Positions 36,115 to 47,510 of a DNA stretch of 64,000 nt are shown here, piece by piece. The stretch covers positions 62,001 to 126,000 of the forward strand of contig MU385748.1 of the NCBI GenBank assembly GCA_022497155.1. The letters run 5' to 3'. A program made the position numbers and the translations under genes. Positions within the stretch are counted from its first letter, which is position 1. Each line of letters opens with the position of its first letter. Below the pieces are notes generated by a model, which was not told the origin of the DNA, did no database searches, and worked only from the letters and a program-made list of their open reading frames with translations. The stretch is from Whalleya microplaca. Its lineage: Eukaryota; Ascomycota; Sordariomycetes; Xylariales; Xylariaceae.

Positions 36115-37232
36115 ATGGGCATGGTCATGACAGTCCTAAGAAAGGCAAAGGCCCTACTAACACACCTCCCCTCCACCCCCCTCTCCAAACCACCCAACCC
36201 CCCACCCATCCCGCCGCTCCTCGACCTCCCGCCCTGCGTCCTCCTCGAAATCTCTCACCACCTGCCCCCGGAAAACGCCGCGGCGCTCGCACTAACCTGC
36301 CGCGCATCCTACGCCCTCCTCCACCCGCAGCTAAAAACCGACCTACACTCCACCTCCCTCCTCGCCCTCCTCGCCCTCCTCGCCCTCCTCGAGCGCGACT
36401 TAGGCGACCGCCAGGTCCTCTGCCACTGGTGCGTCCGCCTGCCACCCCTTCCGGACCCGCGACGGGCAAGTCGGCGCAGCAGACTCAAGCCCCGGCCCCG
36501 CCCTCCCCCTCCATCCCGCTTATCGCCGACTACGGCGCGCCGTACGTAACCTTCCACCACGCGCGGCTGGTGCTGAACCGACGTCTGTGGGGCGGCAAGG
36601 CAGGACTACCACTCAGCCAACTTGAGGACACCGGGTGGAGGGACCAGCGGGGCGAGGGCTGGCGCGTGCAGAGCGAGGCTGCGGTACTGGAGGGGGAGGG
36701 GAACGAGCTGCTGCTGCTGCTGCGCGCGGAACACACGCTCCGCCTCGACAGCCAGGGCGACGACCGCGAGCCGGCGCGGCGCGGCGCGGCGCGCGCGCGG
36801 GCGCCTGGATATGTTCGAGCGCCATCGGATCTGCGCGCACCTGCGGACGCACGCGCACCAGTACGACGAGGAGCCGGGGACGGAGCGGGTGCCGCAGCTG
36901 GAGAAGGGCGAGGACGGCGGCGTGGCGCCGTGTCGTCTGGCGCCGGGCCACTGCGCCGTGTGTCTGACGGACTACACGGCGACCGTCGAGCAGCGCGTCG
37001 GCCAGTGGGGGAAGCGGACGTACCCCTGCTGGTTCGTCACCATCGTCTCTTACCATCAGCTGGGCGATTGCCGGGACCCGCGGGACTGGAAATGGCAGTG
37101 CTTCGCGTCGCGGAGACCCGGGGGGGGGGGGATGTCACGCGCGCGCGGTTTCTCGAGGGGGTTCATCCTCCTGGGGCGGTGAGGGACCGCTGGGAAGCAG
37201 CGGGTTCTGCTCCTTTAAAAGTCGAATCATAA
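36115..37232 (+). CDS. F-box protein gene, frame broken three times
   Basis: The first frame (from the ATG at 36115) encodes an F-box-like region, DLPPCVLLEISHHLPPENAA and ALTCRASYALLHPQL, then LERDLGDRQVLCHWCVRL, typical of fungal F-box proteins that would link substrates to Skp1-Cullin-F-box ubiquitin ligases. The homologous protein then moves to a second frame by about 36500 (VTFHHARLVLNRRLWG, HTLRLDSQGDD) and to a third at about 36770-36810 (RICAHLRTHAHQYDEE, HCAVCLTDYTATVEQR, CWFVTIVSYHQLGDCR). It returns to the second frame at a 12-G run (37120-37131; VTRARFLEGVHPPGAVRDRW). No good introns bridge the breaks. They fall in a GC-repeat and a homopolymer, so sequence errors are possible; otherwise this is a recent pseudogene. 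A 9-base repeat encodes LLALLALLALL. Confidence 0.6.
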
Positions 37233-38552
37233 TCGCGAGTCGATTCCGTGGGCTCGAGATGGAACGCTGCGGCTTCGTGTGAAGAAGGAATGCAAGGTTC
37301 GAATGTAAGATTTGACGTTGCGTAGGTCACGTGAGCGCATTCAACAGGGGTAGGCAACGCGTTGTTGATTCACGTCTGGATTGGATCCCTGATGGATGAG
37401 ATGTAACCAGCTAGGATGATGTATTAGGAGTCCATCCCGGCCGTCTTTGCTAAGGGATTACGATTCAGCGATGGTTACGTAAGACCCTGTTCATTCCTTC
37501 CCATACAATCCGGAGAATCTGTATCGGAACATTATCACAGCCTCCTTCCCTAGGTAGAAGGAGCTACGGAGAGAGAGAGGGGATCAGCATATGTAAGGCT
37601 TAACTAGGTATCTAGGTGTTTTTATTTAACATTTATGATAGCGGAGAGGCAGACTAAGTACTTAGCATACTCGCAGTCACGTCCAAAACGACGCGCAAAG
37701 ACTCAAAAAGGGGGTGGTGGGGCTTCGATATGGGCGGGAATTTCAAGGTACGATGAACCAAGAAAAGTACTCTCTTTCTAACTGATGGTCCGGGTATATG
37801 CAACTTGACAGAGAGTAATAAAAAGAAAAAATAAAATGTTAAGGGATCGTGGATGCAAATATTCGTACATGTTTTTTATGATTGCTGAGCCCGTGAGCCT
37901 GGGGGTTAGTCGCCACCTCTGTAGCTAGCACCCTGCAAACTCCCCACGAAGTTTTTTTTTGCTCAGGGGTAGAACGAAAAAAAGGATATAAAAAGTCAAG
38001 GCCCGCCCATAGCGCACGAAAGTCTGGGTTCTCTCGGTCCGGATTTCGTCATAACAAAGAGAAATTCATTCATTTTTGCCCAACGCCATTCCAGAAGCGT
38101 CGTAACATATCCTGATCGAATATTAAATGTTTTTTTGGAACGCCGTTGCCCCTATCCCTTGCCGTGCCCTGTCCCTGTCCTGCCTTACCCTATCCTGCCA
38201 TGGAAACCCATCAGAGGTCCATCCGACCAAGCGAATATGGCTGGCGTCTAAAAACGGAACAAAGCAGAATGCCGTCAGCTGCCATGGACAGCTCCTTCAA
38301 TGCAGTAGTAATAATGACTCTCTCAATAGAGTCAATCGCTGTAAGCCCCGTAAGCTTCGAGTGCTGAAAAGTAAATCAGACGATGCGGTGAGCATTAGAT
38401 TGGGGTTCCGCCGTGGGCGAATAATGGTGAGTCGCAAGCTGTTGAAGTGTAGTATCAAACACCTTGTCGAGAAAAGCGTCCTATAGCCGAACGATTATTA
38501 CATAGCGTTCAGGTGACGAATGAACGATGTAGTCGCAAGATCCGAAGACTCA
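37233..38552. other. 1.3 kb gene-free interval
   Basis: This lies between the F-box gene and the SHE3-like gene (3' ends facing). It holds A- and T-runs (for example near 37820 and 37955) and no domain-bearing frame. A 119-codon plus-strand frame at 38127-38486 has no recognisable feature. Confidence 0.55.
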
Positions 38553-40127
38553 TCACTCAGCCCCCTTCACGTTCTGCTTCACCTTCAATGCCCATCTGAG
38601 CTGACCGAGTACTCGTTTCGACTCTTCGATGTTTCTCAACTGCTCTTCTTCCCGGGCAAGGGCCTCCCTCTTGATGTTCTTTAATGCCTGTTCTTGCTGC
38701 TGCTTGTAAGCTTCGAATTGTTGGGCAATGTCATCCTTCTGTCTCTTGAGATCTCGGATATTTCCGTCTTGTTGATCGCACAGATCGCGAAGTATGTTGA
38801 TCTTTTCATCATCCTTCTTGCGTTCCTCAAGCAGTTCCTTTATCTTGCTGTCGAGACTAACCATCGCCCGCTTCACTTCGTCGCCTTGCTCCTTCCAATG
38901 CGACGCGATGGCATTATACCGACTTTCCATCATTCCCGCTTGCAGACTGGCCTTCTCGACCTCGATTTTCGTTTCGCGGCGCGTTTTCTCCATCTCATCT
39001 CGCCATGTCTGTTCGGATTCCCGGGCATCTGCGGTGCGTTTCTTCTCCAATTCGATTCCGGACTGCAGGTGCTCGACTTGGCGTTCCTTGCGACTCAGGA
39101 GAGTCTTGGTGACATTGGACTCTAGTAAACGGGACTCGTAATCCGCTACCGTACGCTCCATCTTATCCTCCAGTAACTTGGCGGCCTGTCTCGCTTCTTC
39201 AGCCTTTAGCCGCTCGATTTGAAGATCGCGTTTCAGTGCCTCATTATCGGACACCAGTTTATTTATCACTCGGCCAGTCTTTCCTAGACTAGCTTTACCC
39301 ACCGCACCATTCCACTGCGGCGAGCCCGACTGGTCTTCGGCCATCGATGTATCTGGGACCTGTAGTGATATCGGTGGCTCTAGCATGTTCTCTTTGCCCC
39401 GAAGCGTTGCGTTGCTGTCGGACAAAAACGAGCTTCCGCTATGCGAGCTCGGGAAGTGAGGAGGCTCTCTACCGGGTGACTGTGGTTTTAATTTCACGGT
39501 GGAGCCGTTCCGCGACGGAGACTGTTGTTGCGAGACGTAGGATGCACCGCTGACATTGCTGTTAATGGAGCTGGAAAAGCCGCTGTTTCGCGCCGAGGGT
39601 GAATTTTGTGAGGAAGTATCTGAGGGTGCTTCGAAGCTGGGGACGGATCGGATAGTAGAGATTTTGGAGTGGCCGTTCAGGGACGGGCCGGCATTGGCAT
39701 AGTGGCCGTATTTGGACTCGGGGGTTGCGCCGTTGGGGTTCATGGTGTCCATCGTGCGGTGGAACGTAGGCGCAAACTTTGTTCTTGGGGTTCTTGGATT
39801 CGCATCTGACGCAGTAGCACTAGCAGCATATAGATATGAAGGTTCTATACGGGAAAACAGTTAACGTTGTTGCCGGAACAGTATAGGGGGGTTGTTTGCT
39901 TTGTTCCTGGTGTCTCGAGCAGGGCATCACAAAGAGGTTGTCTGCTGTCACTAGCGAGCGTATGCGAAGGATGCGTGGTAGGAGATGGTAGGATAGGATG
40001 TTGTTGGTGAAAGAAATGCAGGTGAACATCTCAGTGAGACATGAAACAGAGGTGGCTTACCAGTTTCAATATCCTGTTGGATAGGCGGAACGGCACGAGG
40101 TTGAGGTTTTTGGAGTCGACTGGGCAT
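38553..40127 (-). CDS. SHE3-like coiled-coil adaptor
   Basis: Protein of 452 aa related to Swi5-dependent HO expression protein 3, the yeast adaptor joining She2-bound mRNA to a type V myosin. Exon 1 is 40127-40061 (MPSRLQKPQPRAVPPIQQ and on) and exon 2 is 39844-38553, joined by a GTAAGC...TAG intron of 216 bases. Starting at the internal ATG (39752) would lose 53 residues that read on smoothly. Residues 24-200 are Ser/Asn/Pro-rich and disordered. About 215-445 form a long coiled coil containing RVINKLVSDNEALKRDLQ and SNVTKTLLSRKERQVEHL, the conserved block of the family. mRNA transport is established for the yeast protein; for filamentous homologues it is inference. Confidence 0.85.
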
Positions 40128-42455
40128 GTCTCATGGCCTTTGTATGTATGGTCCGGGGCCAACAGCGAGATGTCGGTGTAGCTGTTTCTACCTAAGTAAT
40201 CAAACGGGCGATGAATCGTCTCGTTTCGTCTCTCGGTAGTGGTGTTGCTCGTTTGGTTCTAGACGGAAAGTTGGAAATTGATCTCGGGCAGCAGCAGTAG
40301 CAGAAGCAGCAGTACTAGTAGGTAGTAGTAGGGCTATGTCACGACAGAGACAGAAATAGATTCGCTGGGCGACGTCAAGTAAATGACAGGTAGGTCGGGC
40401 TGATGCTCAGTCGAGAAACAAATTATCTGGGGAAACGGAAGCGTGGAAAACGGGAACGGGGAAAATGAAGGATGAAGAGAGGATTTCGATTCCCTTGTCC
40501 GGGACCCAGAAAGTTGTTCGAGAGGAAAGCTGATCGGTATGGTGTGTATGGACCTGTAGGAACCCTTACTTTTACCTACTTCTACTTACTCGAGGCATGC
40601 AAAAGCAAGTAAGAGGTAAAGCAGCTAAGACAGATGTTCCCCCGTTATTCGATCACCACTGTCCAATGTTTTCCCTCCCTCTCTCTCTCTCTCTCTCTCT
40701 ACTTTGTATGTATTGTTGTTGATGGTCGCTATTGACAGGGCCCGTCTGACTGCGTACTCCCTATTTGACGGGAACGCGGGCTTGTATGTACCTTATTAGG
40801 CTGCTGGCTGGCTGGTTCAGGGAATCAATCAGCCAGGGTACATGTACATACCGCAGCAGGGGGTATCTGCACTGTGGCTCATTACGTAGGTCCCGCCCTT
40901 TTAAAATTCAAAACCACCAGCAGGGTCCGACACTGCGGGTTGTTCTTATTGGTAGGGACTGGTGAGGGACCCGTAGGGACTGTAGGGACTGTAGAGTGGC
41001 CTTGGCTTTATTAACCTATGTACATTGTACATCCGTACAAACTCCACTGTCCTAGCAACGGGACCATCCCAGGATCAAGGTGCAAGGCTTGGCCTGATCG
41101 GCTTCCTTATCAGATATCAGATGCAACCTACAGATTTATTATTACATACTCGACTCTGGTCTTCTACTTTTAGCATACAAACATCGACAACATTATGTAC
41201 TTTACCTATGCCTTTCAGCCTGATCAAATTCTCGCAGCCCTACTTACTTACCGAAGTCTACCGCGACACTCGGTCGTATGAAGTGATGTATTGATTTCCA
41301 TCCGCCGCAATCTTGTTTTGTTTGTCACTGAAGTCTGCTAGCAGTCTGCTCTAAAGTCTCGACTACCATTAGTAGTCTTATTGGCCCTGTTTAATCTGGC
41401 GGTCACCACTCATCTGAGATAAATAAATAACTCCTATTATATTATTAGCCGTCGGCTTGATACAGCTGTCATTTCCACTTTACGCGCTCCGGTGTTATGA
41501 AAAGACTGATAGCTACTCCGTACATAATGACCTAAGAACATTCATACGATGCTGCTACACATAGCCCCCGCCCTATTGCGTGTTGGACATACGACATATC
41601 CTGAGACCATGCATGAACGCTGCGCAGCAGAGGCAGAATCATGTCTCATCTGCCATGGTTGCAGCACTTTGCCTCCATTGTTACCTGGTGCTGTACTCTG
41701 GTACTCGAGATGTCCCGGATCGACAGTTTGACCGCATGTCTTGATTGGGTTGGTGATAATGCAATGTTTTTTTTCTTTTTTTTTTTTTACCCCTGACTAA
41801 TAGCAAGCCACACTTAAAGTCAGGAACACACACATAACACTCCAAAATCCTGTTTCTAGATTCCGATTCCAGTGACCGACTTGCATCCGGGACTCACCTT
41901 TGTACCGTCACACCAGCCTAACCAAGCCAGATGGATCATTACAATATAGATACTAATGTCCAGCTTCATCATGGTCGCGTCTTTCAATATATCAAAATGT
42001 CGGCTCAACCTCACCATGGTATTTGGTTAACATAGTTCGCGATATGTCTTCGGAGATAAATCAATTATACAAATATGAGTGTCCTCCGTTATCCCCGGAA
42101 CACTATGTTATCTCATTTGCTATCTCAATCCAACTCTCATCTCAAGTAGAGTAAAATGCGTTCACGCTAGCAATGCGACTTTTTAGAGACAAGATCCTCT
42201 ATCACAGTTATACTATGACTTCAGACAATGCCTAATAGAAGATTTCCCACCTCTACCGCAAGTGCTACATAGTATTGATGAGTCTGCCGGTGTTTGCTGA
42301 CTGAGAACGACGCGCATACATCATAGCAGTCCAGCAGGCAACAGGAAAAGGGAGTACATAGACGAAGTGGCCTTATGTCAATTATCCAGGCAAAGTCCCA
42401 CCTGAGGGCCACCAAAAGCCAGAGAAAATAGTACTGTAATCACAGTGGTCCCAAA
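40128..42455. other. 2.3 kb interval with simple repeats
   Basis: No gene is recognised. The first part is the SHE3-like promoter or 5' region. Simple repeats include GCAGCAGCAGTAGCAG (about 40290-40325), a (CT)n run at 40679-40700 and a T-run interrupted by one C at 41767-41788. The palindrome TACATGTACA recurs near 40840. AT content rises toward 42 kb. Confidence 0.6.
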
Positions 42456-43931
42456 ATGGCGAACCATCCAGACCTGACCTACCTCTCCCCACTCGACAAG
42501 ATCATGCCCCGGGCCTACGTGGGCCAAATGCTCTGCTTCCCCTCCACAAACCCGCGCGTATCCCAGGTCCTCAAAGACGGCCTGGCGGGCGTGGTGGCCG
42601 ACATCCCCTACCTGCTCTCGGGGGTCGTGACCAGCTCGGACCGTAGTTCCATCTCCCTAAGCGAGCCCTACCAGAGCCTCGAAGACCTCTTCTCCGAGGT
42701 CGACCTCACGGACTCGGTGGTCTACGCGTCCATGAAAGCGGCGCACTTCCCGCCTTCGGCGTTCACGCTGGACGGCATGAAACCCCCGGATACGCTGCCC
42801 CCGTACCCGAACCCGGCGCCGGTGTTCCGAGCAAGACTGTCATTGGTGAATGGTGGCTTCGTCCTCTTCGTGGCGTTCCATCATAGCACGACTGATATCA
42901 CGGGCTTCGGGTCGCTGCTGAGGATCTGGGCTTCGCACTGCCGGACCGGCTCGTCCGCTGCGGCGGGGTTCGACCCGGCTTGGCTAGACCGCAAAGCCCT
43001 CTTCGACCCGCCGGAAGCGAAGACAGAGCCGGTCCCTCTCCCAGAGAACCTTCATATAAGAGAGCCTAGTGCGCTATCCAAGCTCGGCAGTGGCGGCAGC
43101 CCAGCACATATCGGTAATCTGAAAACCGCCATATTCTTCTTTCCGCAGCGCGGCCTCCGGAGGCTGAAGGACGCCGTGAACGAGCACATCACCTCCTCGC
43201 AGGGCGCCGGAACCTGGGTCTCCACGAGCGATATCCTCACGGTACTACTCTGGAGTTCCATACTAGCAGCCGAGGCGCCAGAACCAAACCCACCACCCTC
43301 ACCCGGCCCAAAGCACACCACCACCCTAGGCTTCCCAGCGAACTTCCGCTCCCGCCTCACCCCGCCCCTGCCCCCGCACTACCTCGGCGCAGCCTTCATC
43401 AACACAAGCGCAACAGCCCCCCGGGAAGACCTGCTCTCGCTCTCCACCCCTCCTTCTCCTTCCACAGACCCGCCCCACGGCCCCCTGGATCCCGCATCGG
43501 TATCCCGGATCGCGCACCTCGCGACCTTGATCCGCGCCTCCCTATCCCGCATCGACGACGCGAGCGTGCGCGCCGCGCTCGCGTACCTGCACGCGCAGCC
43601 CGCGGACCACGCGCCCGTGGTGCTGGGCGCGCGCGACGACGGGATCTCCGTTGTTTCGTGGGCTGATGAGGGGGTGTATGAGTTGGGGTGGGGGGAGGTG
43701 GTGGGGCGGTGCGAGAAGGTGAGGGTGCCGACGTTGGGGTTTAAGCGGAATCCTATTGTGTTGCCGAGGGTGCCTGCTGGTAGATATGGGGATGGGGATG
43801 GTGATTGTGGTGGTGGTGGTGATGATGAGGGGGGCTTGGAGGTGATTATGTGTTTTGATGGGAGGATTGTGGAGAGTATGGAGAGGAATTTGTTGGTTAG
43901 GCGATTTGCGGTTCTAAGGTGTTGTTCTTGA
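42456..43931 (+). CDS. BAHD-like acyltransferase
   Basis: Intronless gene for 491 aa of the fungal transferase family (PF02458-like, cf. trichothecene 3-O-acetyltransferase), which moves an acyl group from a CoA thioester to a hydroxyl or amine. The catalytic HXXXD is present as HHSTTD at residues 142-147. The structural DFGWG motif is represented by YELGWG near residue 410, with the usual Asp lost. N-terminal LSPLDKIMPRAYVGQMLCF fits the family start. Length is normal. The C-terminus carries a Gly/Asp-rich insertion (DGDGDCGGGGDDEGG) before the final strand LEVIMCFDGRIVESM. No polyketide synthase, peptide synthetase or P450 gene is nearby, so the substrate is unknown. Strand composition flips from C-rich to G/T-rich near 43650. 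Confidence 0.87.
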   Translation: MANHPDLTYLSPLDKIMPRAYVGQMLCFPSTNPRVSQVLKDGLAGVVADIPYLLSGVVTSSDRSSISLSEPYQSLEDLFSEVDLTDSVVYASMKAAHFPPSAFTLDGMKPPDTLPPYPNPAPVFRARLSLVNGGFVLFVAFHHSTTDITGFGSLLRIWASHCRTGSSAAAGFDPAWLDRKALFDPPEAKTEPVPLPENLHIREPSALSKLGSGGSPAHIGNLKTAIFFFPQRGLRRLKDAVNEHITSSQGAGTWVSTSDILTVLLWSSILAAEAPEPNPPPSPGPKHTTTLGFPANFRSRLTPPLPPHYLGAAFINTSATAPREDLLSLSTPPSPSTDPPHGPLDPASVSRIAHLATLIRASLSRIDDASVRAALAYLHAQPADHAPVVLGARDDGISVVSWADEGVYELGWGEVVGRCEKVRVPTLGFKRNPIVLPRVPAGRYGDGDGDCGGGGDDEGGLEVIMCFDGRIVESMERNLLVRRFAVLRCCS

Positions 43932-44434
43932 TCAACTCGGTTAATGGTCTAATCGAGGGTGGCTGGTAGTCGTCTATCGTGGTCTCGCGGGGATCAAGAT
44001 ACTCACTTAGCTTCCTCCATTCTGTCTCCGGCAAATTGCGCGGAGATCATAGTCTCCTTCGAGATGAATATCGTGCGAGGAAGACGAGGAGTTCCCAGCA
44101 TAGTGTCTCATTGACCGGTAACTTGGGGATCCAGTTTGTTGTGTTAAGATACGCCCCATAGGGCAGATGCTGGCCTACATATTGACATGCTGGGACGCTC
44201 CTGTTCACAGATAGGAATGACATATTGACTTCTACTGATACATTGGTGATCCCAGCAGGGAACAAGTTCAATTAACTGAATGCATCGATTATCTCAAGAT
44301 TATCTCAGTGAGACCTAAAATACCAGCTACCCCAGCATTTTGACGAGGCCGGTGTGTTGGTCAGGCCTAGCCATTGCCTCATTACCTAAGTAGTTAGCAG
44401 CGACCCCCATCCATGTCCATTGCTTGTCCACTGA
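43932..44434. other. convergent 3' interval
   Basis: A 500-base gap between the 3' ends of the acyltransferase and Hsp70-like genes. I see no gene or RNA in it. Confidence 0.6.
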
Positions 44435-46677
44435 CTAGATGTCAACCACAAACTTCAACTGTCCAATTTGTGTGCCGTCCTCTGAATATGCAACCGCATC
44501 TACAGTAGCACCACTGACTACCACCCTCCACTTGTAGTTGAAAACTCGGACGTCGTCTCCAAGTGTGTTCTCCTCTGTTGGTAGATCTTCAACGGGCACC
44601 GACGTCGTGAGGTTAACGTCGCTTATCTTCGTAATATCACCATCTGCCGGGTCGCTTGAAGGCTTTAGTTTCTCCGACTTGTAGAGAACTTCGGTGAACT
44701 TCTTCACGCCTTGGACTTCCGTGCCGAATTGCTTGTCGTAGTATAGCACTTTGGCATTGGCATCGACATCTTCACCTCGGCGGATGAAATAATAAATCTG
44801 GTTTGGCACTCGCCACTCACATCTGACGCTGTCCCACACTTTATTCGCTTGGTGGGAGGGATTGGTTTCGTCGTAGTCAGCACTGTATGTCCAGCCGTAA
44901 CTGTATCGAGCCTTTCTGGTATCCAGTTGGATGGCTGCGTCCGCCTGTGCGTATTGTATGGCGGCTGATCGCACAGCACCCTGGCAGACAGCGGACCAGC
45001 TACACTGAGTCAGCCAACAGCTGTTTTTCGGAGGACACGGGTGTTATAACTTACGTATCAAAGCTATCTGGCTGTAAGATTTGAATCTTGCCAACCTTCA
45101 TGGCTTTATTTCGTTGCAAGGAGCGTTGAAGCTGTAGACGAAGATAGCGAGATTGGCCAAAGCCGCCTAGGAGGATAAGAAACTGGCAACCCATTAGTCA
45201 AATCTATAGGTTTTTCATTGTGTATACACAGAATCGTCATTACCTTTGGCGGCTCCTCCGTTTCTTCGATGACCCTCTTAACCTGCGAATGCACAAGCTG
45301 AGTAATCTTGGGCATCACGGAGTCTTTGAAACAGTCCGCAATCTCTTGCCCGGCAAATTCGATATTACGACCATTTGGCATTTTCACAACCCAGGGTCCC
45401 TCGGAGCCATCGAAGTTCGGCTTTATTCCATCTTCCCACGAGTCGTTGATTACCGCACGTCTCGTAGTCATTGACATGTTATCCCAGTCTGTAGGGCCAA
45501 TAACTGCTTCCAAATCATTTTCGAAAGCTTCGTCGAGAATAGTGGCACCGCAAAGATCACCTATATATTTAAGTCAGGTTGAAATAAATATTTTGGTCGG
45601 CTGAATACTTACCTTCTCCTTCCACACATTCACCGATAACCACACGGGGGGCGGCCTGCTTAACAGCATAGCTAATGACATCCTGTTGCAGGTTAAGATA
45701 GTGTGCAACCAAGCGATATTGATGGACACAGAACTTACCACGGTCCCTCCTATTATAACAAGATCTATGTTTTAGTAATAGTTCACCAAGTTTATGGGAA
45801 AATACAGTGACATACCTCCACAGTCACAGACCACGAACACATCATCGGCTTTCAAGTCACTGCGGGCGCGTAGATCGGAATGGAGGCATTCGATCGCTGC
45901 TGCCTCGGGCTCGGAAATAAAAGACACCGTAGTCTCCCCGCAAAGACGGTCATCGAGAATATCTGCAATTATCGCGGCCTCTCGCATTTTTTGGTGGGCG
46001 TACTCGGGCCAAATAGCAGGCACGGTAAACACGACGTGGAAAGGGGTTGCGTCGACCAACCCTTCACCATAGATCTGAGCGATTCTTGTAAGAGCATGGT
46101 TCCAAATTAGTTTGACTAAGAGTATGTATTGTCAGTTTGTTATCACCGGCATTCCTAACTCTAACTTACGCAAGTCGCCCACAACGGTAACTGCACTCTT
46201 TTTGAGTACCTTCAGCTTCCGCTGGGAGGACTCAAGGTGTTGTGACTGTCTTAGGTAGTCAGGCAGCTCGTCCTCTTCGAGAAGGAGCAGCTTGATCCAT
46301 TGCAACGGCTCAATATCGTCGGGGATGTTGTAACCCCAGGAAATTTTGCCGTTTTCCATATAATGGATGCGTGACGGGACCTTGTGCTTTTCGCTTTTGC
46401 TGCCTCGAGTAGGGAGGGTGGGCCATTTCCGGATGACACTCATGCGGATGTCATCCGGGTTGCGGCAGGTGAAAGCAGAGGCCACGCCCGAAAACCTAAG
46501 GCGCAATGAGATTAGCTTGAGAGAGAAGGCATGAAAGCAGCGTCACGGCCAAACCAGTAGTTCGTAGGAGAGAGGTAGCATTGTCACAGGAGTACTGTGT
46601 CCTAAGAAGCTGATAAACAAAAAGAATAGAGCCTACGTTGTCCTCAGGTCAATGCCAATAATTAGTTTCTGTTCCAT
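44435..46677 (-). CDS. HSPA12-like Hsp70 family protein, 8 exons
   Basis: Actin-fold ATPase-like protein of 585 aa, of the divergent Hsp70 group expanded in filamentous fungi. Exons on the minus strand are 46677-46637, 46495-46170, 46115-45816, 45749-45739, 45682-45613, 45560-45244, 45182-45055 and 44999-44435, all in frame. The phosphate-1 loop reads IGIDLRTTFSGVA. VSFISEPEAAA, phosphate-2 CDCGGGTVDVISYA and adenosine-loop LGGFGQSRYL are all typical. The second GGT motif is completed by an 11-base microexon. The canonical Gly of the first loop (D-x-G-T-T) is Arg here. There is no canonical Hsp70 substrate-binding domain, only a C-terminal beta-rich region with many aromatic residues. It could be a sensor or chaperone; the role is unknown. 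Confidence 0.88.
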
Positions 46678-47510
46678 CTTGATGGCTGGCTTGGTGGTTA
46701 CGATGGTTGGAATGAAATGGTTGGAATGAAGTACGAAGGGTTGAGTATGGAGTTGAAAATCTATTGGTTATTGGATTGCTTAAAACATTAAAATTCTCGA
46801 ACTTAGAAATCGACTGTATGGTTCATGAAGTTGTGCAAAATTTGCTTGACTTGAAGTAACTTACGATGGCATAGATCAAAAGTCGTATGCACCAACAGAT
46901 CCAGCTCGCAATATGGTAACACGTTTTTGTATAATCACTTGCTTTGCTCGCATAATAATCTTTAATTTGGCATTTTGTTAACTATCTATGTAGAAGGCCT
47001 CCTGTTATTAATATAATGAGTAGCAAAACTAAACCCTTTACTGTATATTTCGTAAGACCATAGGTGCTTGATAGATGTACATTAGTTCTGGCTTGATACT
47101 TGGTGTCTAGGGACTAATATTTATCTCTTTAATACAAAGAAGGAGCGCGTATGGCCACATGCCTTCCTTCGTATCACAATTCATCAGCTCGAACGAACAA
47201 CTCATCCGCCGATTAATCTTGACACCTCCTTTTCACCCTCTTCGGCTTCCTTTTCTTCACTTCCTGCGTCACCCCAAACCACTCATATCCCCATTTCCTG
47301 AATCCTTACTACGTTTCCTATCCCCATAAGCTTAGAAAGGTTTGTCGTGTGTTTACTTTTAGCACTATAGAACACTCTCTAGATTGTTTCCGTGCTCCTT
47401 CCGTTATTCCCCTTGGAAGTTCAAACTAATTCCATATCTTACCTTAGGATCGACGATCTACTCTACTAGTAGATCCTTTCGTCCATACCAAAGAACAATA
47501 TACAGGAAAA
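46678..47510. promoter_or_regulatory. divergent promoter region
   Basis: An 833-base gap separates the Hsp70-like and coiled-coil genes. The centre is AT-rich, and the side next to 47511 is pyrimidine-rich (for example ctccttttcaccctcttc near 47226), typical of fungal promoters. TGGTTGGAATGAA is repeated near 46709-46732. No heat-shock element array is evident to me. Confidence 0.45.

Noticed and set aside
42456..46677. Secondary-metabolite gene cluster around the acyltransferase
   Set aside because: No backbone synthase, oxidoreductase, transporter or pathway regulator adjoins it; the next gene is an Hsp70-like gene.
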